Of a stretch of 24,504 bases of DNA, positions 21,370 to 24,504 are shown in pieces (positions within the stretch are counted from its first letter, which is position 1; each line of letters opens with the position of its first letter). The translations under genes were made by a program, and so were the position numbers. A model generated the notes under the pieces. The model did not search any database, was not told where the DNA came from, and worked only from the letters and a program-made list of their open reading frames with translations. Origin of the DNA: an uncultured Oscillospiraceae bacterium (GTDB lineage: Bacteria; Bacillota; Clostridia; Oscillospirales; Oscillospiraceae); assembly GCA_910587505.1 (NCBI GenBank), contig CAJULD010000043.1, positions 1 through 24,504 on the forward strand, written 5' to 3'.

Positions 21370-22055
21370 TGCGCCGCCGCTTTGACGTTCTGGACGCCTG
21401 GCGCACCCTGGCCATCGTACTGATGGCATTTTACCATTTCCTGTACGACCTGTATATTTTCGGTGCAATAGCGGCTTCCTGGCTGTTTTCCGCGCCGATG
21501 AATATCCTGGAGCGGTTCATCTGCTGCTCCTTTATCCTGCTGGCCGGAGCCTCCGCCCGGTTCTCCCGGAGCAACCTGCGTCACGGCCTCACCGTCCTGG
21601 TGGCGGGGCTCGCGGTGGAGATCGGGGCCGCCGTGGCGGGCCAGACCATCCGCTGGGGCGTGCTGATGTTGCTGGGGTCGTCTATGGTGATCTGGCACTT
21701 TGCGGGGAACTGCCTGCAAAAGCTGCCCCGGTGGGCCCTGAGTCTGGGCAGTCTGGCCCTGTTTTTCCTGTCGCGGGCCTGGACGGAAGCGGCGGCGGTA
21801 TCCGCAGGCTGGCTGTATCCTTTTGGTTTTACCGCGCCCGGATTCTACAGCGCGGACTATTTCCCGCTGCTGCCCTGGTTCTTCCTGTTCCTGGTTGGGA
21901 CCGCTCTGGGGGGATGGTGCCTGGAGCACCGGGAGAACCGGATTCTGACCGCTCCCCTGCCCGGCGCGCTGACCTGGCCGGGGCGGCACAGCCTTATTAT
22001 TTATGTCCTGCACCAGCCGGTCCTGTACGGGATCAGCTATCTGATCCGGGGGTGA
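21369..22055 (+). CDS. DUF1624 membrane protein (heparan-alpha-glucosaminide acetyltransferase-like)
   Basis: 228 residues with six to seven membrane spans. The N-terminal RFDVLDAWRTLAIVLMAFYHFLYDL resembles the start of acyltransferase-3/HGSNAT-type proteins (R..D..R..AI..M...H...DL), followed by FICCSFILLAGASARFSR and, near the end, WPGRHSLIIYVLHQPVLYG, both typical of DUF1624. Relatives move acetyl or acyl groups across membranes, but no activity is established for this small bacterial form. Start overlaps the ychF stop by one base, the end overlaps the Nudix start by four, so translation is coupled to both neighbours. Confidence 0.87.
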   Translation: MRRRFDVLDAWRTLAIVLMAFYHFLYDLYIFGAIAASWLFSAPMNILERFICCSFILLAGASARFSRSNLRHGLTVLVAGLAVEIGAAVAGQTIRWGVLMLLGSSMVIWHFAGNCLQKLPRWALSLGSLALFFLSRAWTEAAAVSAGWLYPFGFTAPGFYSADYFPLLPWFFLFLVGTALGGWCLEHRENRILTAPLPGALTWPGRHSLIIYVLHQPVLYGISYLIRG

Positions 22056-22543
22056 ATGAATTGCATGTCAACACCACATTGATCTATCTGGAAAACGGGG
22101 CCGGGGAGTACCTGATGCTCCACCGGGTAAAAAAGAAAAACGACATCAACCACGACAAGTGGATTGGCGTAGGCGGCGGCTTCGAGTACGGCGAGAGCCC
22201 GGAGGAGTGCGCCCTCCGGGAGACTTTTGAGGAAACGGGGCTGACGCTGACGGACTATCGTCTTCGGGGCATCGTCACCTTTGACTGCGAGGGTCAGGAA
22301 TGTACCCAGTACATGCACCTGTTTACCGCCACTGCCTGGACGGGAGAGCTGTCCGAGTGCAGCGAGGGCGACCTGGAGTGGGTGCCCAGGGAGAAGGTCT
22401 GTGATCTCCCCATCTGGGAGGGGGACAGGATCTTCTTCCGGCTGCTGGAGGAGGGCCGGCCCTTTTTCTCCCTGAAGCTGAGCTACAGTGCGGAAAATGT
22501 TCTGCTCCGCGCCGCCCTGGACGGGAAGGAGCTGCCGCTGTGA
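22052..22543 (+). CDS. Nudix hydrolase, 8-oxo-dGTP diphosphatase type
   Basis: Cleaves nucleoside diphosphate-X compounds; close relatives in clostridia are annotated as oxidised-dGTP sanitising enzymes. The Nudix box is complete, from Gly42 and Glu48 to Arg56, Glu57, Glu60, Glu61 and Gly63, within GGGFEYGESPEECALRETFE. Further marks are LMLHRVKKKNDINHDKWIGVGG and LPIWEGDRIFFRLL, typical of the MTH1-like clostridial group. GTG 22052 is taken as start because it gives the four-base GTGA overlap with the previous stop, a recurrent feature of this operon; TTG 22061 is an alternative three codons in. 163 residues. Confidence 0.92.
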   Translation: MNELHVNTTLIYLENGAGEYLMLHRVKKKNDINHDKWIGVGGGFEYGESPEECALRETFEETGLTLTDYRLRGIVTFDCEGQECTQYMHLFTATAWTGELSECSEGDLEWVPREKVCDLPIWEGDRIFFRLLEEGRPFFSLKLSYSAENVLLRAALDGKELPL

Positions 22544-22992
22544 GAGAGAAACTGCTGGTGTCCGCCTGCCTCATGGGGGAGAACTGCAAGTATAACGGCG
22601 GGAACAACTACAGCCCTGCCGTGGCGGCATTAACGGAGAAATTCGATGTGATTCCCGTCTGTCCGGAGCAGCTGGGCGGCCTGCCTACCCCCCGGACCCC
22701 GTCGGAACGGACGGGTGAACGGGTCCTGAATCGGGAGGGGCAGGACGTGACGGAGGCCTTCCGGCGGGGGGCGGAGAAAACGCTGGACATCGCCCGGAAG
22801 GAGGGCGTCGCCAGGGCTGTCTTCCAGGTGCGCAGCCCCTCCTGCGGCTGCGGAACCATCTACGACGGAACCTTCTCCGGCGCGCTGGTCCCCGGCAAAG
22901 GCGTGACGGCGGAGCTGCTGGAGAAAAACGGCGTCAGGGTCTATGAGAGCGCCCGGATCGATGCGCTTTTGGACGCGGAAGGGGCGGTGTGA
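22540..22992 (+). CDS. DUF523 family protein
   Basis: 150 residues, starting with GTG 22540 in a GTGA overlap with the Nudix stop. Conserved family marks are LVSACLMGENCKYNGGNN (6-23), VIPVCPEQLGGLPTPRTPSE (about 37-56) and VRSPSCGCGTIYDGTFSG. The invariant cysteines at 10, 16 and 41 and the later CGC suggest metal or Fe-S binding, or a thiol-based reaction; no biochemical role is known to me. The family often sits beside DNA repair or nucleotide genes, which fits the Nudix neighbour. Confidence 0.93.
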   Translation: MREKLLVSACLMGENCKYNGGNNYSPAVAALTEKFDVIPVCPEQLGGLPTPRTPSERTGERVLNREGQDVTEAFRRGAEKTLDIARKEGVARAVFQVRSPSCGCGTIYDGTFSGALVPGKGVTAELLEKNGVRVYESARIDALLDAEGAV

Positions 22993-22993
22993 T

Positions 22994-23359
22994 ATGCCGG
23001 GTATTTTCTTTGGGATGTTTTTCCTGGTATTTTTTCTGATTCTGGGAATGATCGTTTTCAATTTGATCAAAGGTATCCAACAGTGGAACAAGAACAACCA
23101 CTCCCCCCGGCTGACGGTTCCCGCCACAGTGGTGGCCAGGCGGAGCGACGTCAGCCATCACCACCATCAGGACGCCAACGGCATCGGACATACCTCGTCC
23201 TCCACCACCTGGTATGTCACCTTCCAGGTTGCCAGCGGCGACCGGATGGAGCTGTGCGTCGGCGGGTCGGAATACGGGATGCTGGCAGAGGGGGATTTCG
23301 GTGATCTCAGCTTCCAGGGCACCCGGTATCTGGGCTTTGAGAGGAGACAGAAGCTATGA
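22994..23359 (+). CDS. DUF2500 membrane-anchored protein
   Basis: 121 residues: an N-terminal membrane span (about 3-26, FFGMFFLVFFLILGMIVFNLI), then a beta-rich domain with PATVVARRSDVSHHHH, TTWYVTFQVASGDRMEL and GDLSFQGTRYLGFER, the pattern of DUF2500. ATG 22994 is one base after the DUF523 stop; the ribosome binding site (GGGCGG) is poor, so translation is probably coupled. The four histidines are natural in this family's variable loop, not an engineered tag. Function unknown; the soluble domain is predicted on the outer face. Confidence 0.88.
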   Translation: MPGIFFGMFFLVFFLILGMIVFNLIKGIQQWNKNNHSPRLTVPATVVARRSDVSHHHHQDANGIGHTSSSTTWYVTFQVASGDRMELCVGGSEYGMLAEGDFGDLSFQGTRYLGFERRQKL

Positions 23360-24138
23360 AACTGGTCACATTTAATATCCGCTGCGACTGGGGAGAGGAC
23401 GGACGAAACAACTTCTGCTTCCGCAGGGACATGATTCTGGAGACGCTGGACCGGGAGAAGCCGGACGTGATCTGCTTTCAGGAGGTGCGCCCCCATGTGG
23501 CGGCGTGGCTGAAGGAGCGGCTGGGGGACTATTACGTCATCGGCTGCGGCCGCGGCGCGGACCTGACGGACGAGCAGGTGTCCATCGCCTACCGCCGGGA
23601 CCGGATCAACCTGATCGAAATGGAAACCTTCTGGCTGTCGGAGACGCCCCATACGCCGGGCTCCCGCTATCCGGACCAGAGCATCTGCCCCCGGACCGCT
23701 ACGGAGGCGGTGTTTGAGAATCTGGAGGAGAAGTATGTGTTCCGGGTGGTGAACACCCATCTGGACCACGAGAGCGCCGGAGCCAGAGCCCAGGGGCTGC
23801 GGCAGATTCTGGAGAAGCTGGAGCGCGCCGTTCTCTTTCCCGGCGTTCCCACGGTGATTGCCGGGGACATGAACGCGGAGGCGGACAGCCCGGAGCTGGC
23901 GGTGCTGGGAGAATTCCCCTACCGGAATGAGACTGAGGGAACCGGCGTTACCTACCACGGCTTCGGACAGGGCGAGCCCTGCGGCATCGACTGCATTCTG
24001 ACGCGGGGGTTCGTCTGTGAAGGGGTGGCGAAGTGGACGGAGGAGCGGGACGGGGTGTATCTTTCCGACCACTACCCGGTGTGCGCCGTGCTGCGGCCGG
24101 CGCGTATTTCTGAAAAGCAGGAAGGCCCTTTTTCCTGA
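23356..24138 (+). CDS. endonuclease/exonuclease/phosphatase (EEP) family metal-dependent hydrolase
   Basis: 260 residues with the full catalytic set of the DNase I-like fold: Asn7 (TFNIR), Glu43 (CFQEVRP), His135/Asp137 (NTHLDHE), Asp171/Asn173 (AGDMNAE), Asp212 (GIDCIL) and Asp238-His239 (SDHYPV). Such enzymes cut phosphodiester or phosphomonoester bonds in nucleic acids, sugar phosphates or lipids; no signal peptide is present, so it acts in the cytoplasm. GAGGAG precedes ATG 23356, which overlaps the DUF2500 stop by four bases (ATGA). Last gene of the ychF operon. Substrate not predictable. Confidence 0.92.
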   Translation: MKLVTFNIRCDWGEDGRNNFCFRRDMILETLDREKPDVICFQEVRPHVAAWLKERLGDYYVIGCGRGADLTDEQVSIAYRRDRINLIEMETFWLSETPHTPGSRYPDQSICPRTATEAVFENLEEKYVFRVVNTHLDHESAGARAQGLRQILEKLERAVLFPGVPTVIAGDMNAEADSPELAVLGEFPYRNETEGTGVTYHGFGQGEPCGIDCILTRGFVCEGVAKWTEERDGVYLSDHYPVCAVLRPARISEKQEGPFS

Positions 24139-24224
24139 AAGGAAAGGGATAAAAAGGACAGCCTTTGAAAAAAGTCCTCCGCAGGGGGCTGGCCGCCCGG
24201 AGGCGGCAAATAGAATCCAGTCGT

Positions 24225-24260
24225 TTCTCCCGCTTTTTCTTTCCGGAAAAAGCGGGAGAA
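24225..24260. repeat. 15-bp perfect hairpin in the convergent gap before lepA
   Basis: TTCTCCCGCTTTTTC (24225-24239) pairs exactly with 24246-24260 around a 6-nt loop TTTCCG. It probably helps end the ychF operon transcript, although the following GCTTTAAAAT is not a clean T-run. The gap 24139-24361 also holds a small TTCTGC/GCAGAA hairpin and the lepA terminator, and no gene. Confidence 0.6.
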
Positions 24261-24297
24261 GCTTTAAAATCCCATATTCTGCTTCGCAGAAACTTTT

Positions 24298-24332
24298 AAA
24301 AAATCAGGGACGCCCCGTAAAAAGGGCGTCCC
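24298..24332 (-). terminator. intrinsic terminator of lepA
   Basis: On the minus strand GGGACGCCC (24324-24332) pairs with GGGCGTCCC (24307-24315) around an 8-9 nt loop and is followed by TGA and six T (plus-strand A-run 24298-24303), 30 bases past the lepA stop. Confidence 0.88.
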
Positions 24333-24361
24333 TCCGGGTATTGTGAATACAGCTTCTGAGA

Positions 24362-24504
24362 TTACTCGTCCAGCTTGAGCACCGCCATAAATGCTTCCGT
24401 CGGCAACTGCACGGTGCCGAGGTTCCGCATCTTCTTCTTGCCCTCCTTCTGCTTCTCCAGCAGCTTCTTCTTCCGGGTGATGTCGCCGCCGTAGCACTTG
24501 GCCA
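24362..24504 (-). CDS. lepA: C-terminal end of elongation factor 4 (LepA)
   Basis: The minus strand encodes 46 residues up to TAA (24362-24364), including AKCYGGDITRKKKLLEKQKE, KKKMRNLGTVQLPTEAFMAV and the end LKLDE. This is the strongly conserved C-terminal domain of LepA, a ribosome-associated GTPase (the CYGGD..RKKKLL..QKEGKK motif binds the peptidyl-transferase region in known structures). The remainder of the gene lies beyond the right edge. The gene is convergent with the ychF operon and has its own terminator. Confidence 0.96.
   Translation of the reverse strand, partial: AKCYGGDITRKKKLLEKQKEGKKKMRNLGTVQLPTEAFMAVLKLDE

Noticed and set aside
23155..23166. Four histidines in the DUF2500 protein as a sign of an engineered construct.
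   Set aside because: The run is short and sits inside a native loop of the family with normal flanking sequence.
1..24504. tRNA genes, CRISPR arrays, insertion sequences and replication origins.
   Set aside because: No cloverleaf-type motifs, no regularly spaced repeats, no transposase and no DnaA-box clusters were noticed by eye on either strand.

Overview
The window looks like a chromosomal segment from a GC-rich, anaerobic, probably spore-forming Firmicute of the Oscillospirales type (relatives of Flavonifractor, Lawsonibacter or Dysosmobacter). This is inferred from strong GGAGG ribosome binding sites, sigma-A promoters that stand out as AT-rich islands in GC-rich DNA, an oxygen-sensitive class III ribonucleotide reductase, a YlbJ-like spore membrane protein, and the DUF523/DUF2500/DUF1624 families. 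No rRNA, tRNA, CRISPR array or intact mobile element was seen.

Left part (1-3160): the end of a membrane protein, about 600 bases of decayed coding remnants on the minus strand, then a membrane-anchored HtrA serine protease (minus strand) with an unusually structured upstream region, diverging from a small membrane protein with a C-terminal zinc ribbon that ends in a clear terminator.

Middle left (3200-10950): rsmI (16S rRNA methyltransferase) with its own promoter; a Gfo/Idh/MocA oxidoreductase, a TolB-like propeller protein and an ABC ATPase, tightly packed; then a zinc-ribbon membrane protein and an ABC-2 type permease that probably partners the ATPase. A YlbJ-like membrane protein faces them on the minus strand.

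Middle (11100-17365): a uracil permease (uraA) behind a leader that carries a promoter, a 25-residue leader peptide, a pause-type hairpin, a U-rich stretch and an intrinsic terminator overlapping the leader stop codon. This is the layout of UTP-sensing transcription attenuation as known from E. coli pyrBI/pyrE. It is followed by aconitase, a methyltransferase and NADP-type isocitrate dehydrogenase, i.e. the oxidative branch from citrate to 2-oxoglutarate, with a perfect 15-bp palindrome on the -35 element of the aconitase promoter.

Right part (17380-24504): nrdD with a promoter overlapped by tandem NrdR-type boxes; a decayed tyrosine-recombinase fragment; then a six-gene, translationally coupled operon (ychF, DUF1624 membrane protein, Nudix hydrolase, DUF523, DUF2500, metal-dependent EEP phosphohydrolase); and finally the C-terminal end of lepA on the minus strand with its terminator.

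The window is mostly housekeeping DNA. The most interesting content is regulatory (uraA leader, nrdD boxes, acn palindrome, htrA upstream repeats) plus an uncharacterised ABC/zinc-ribbon module.
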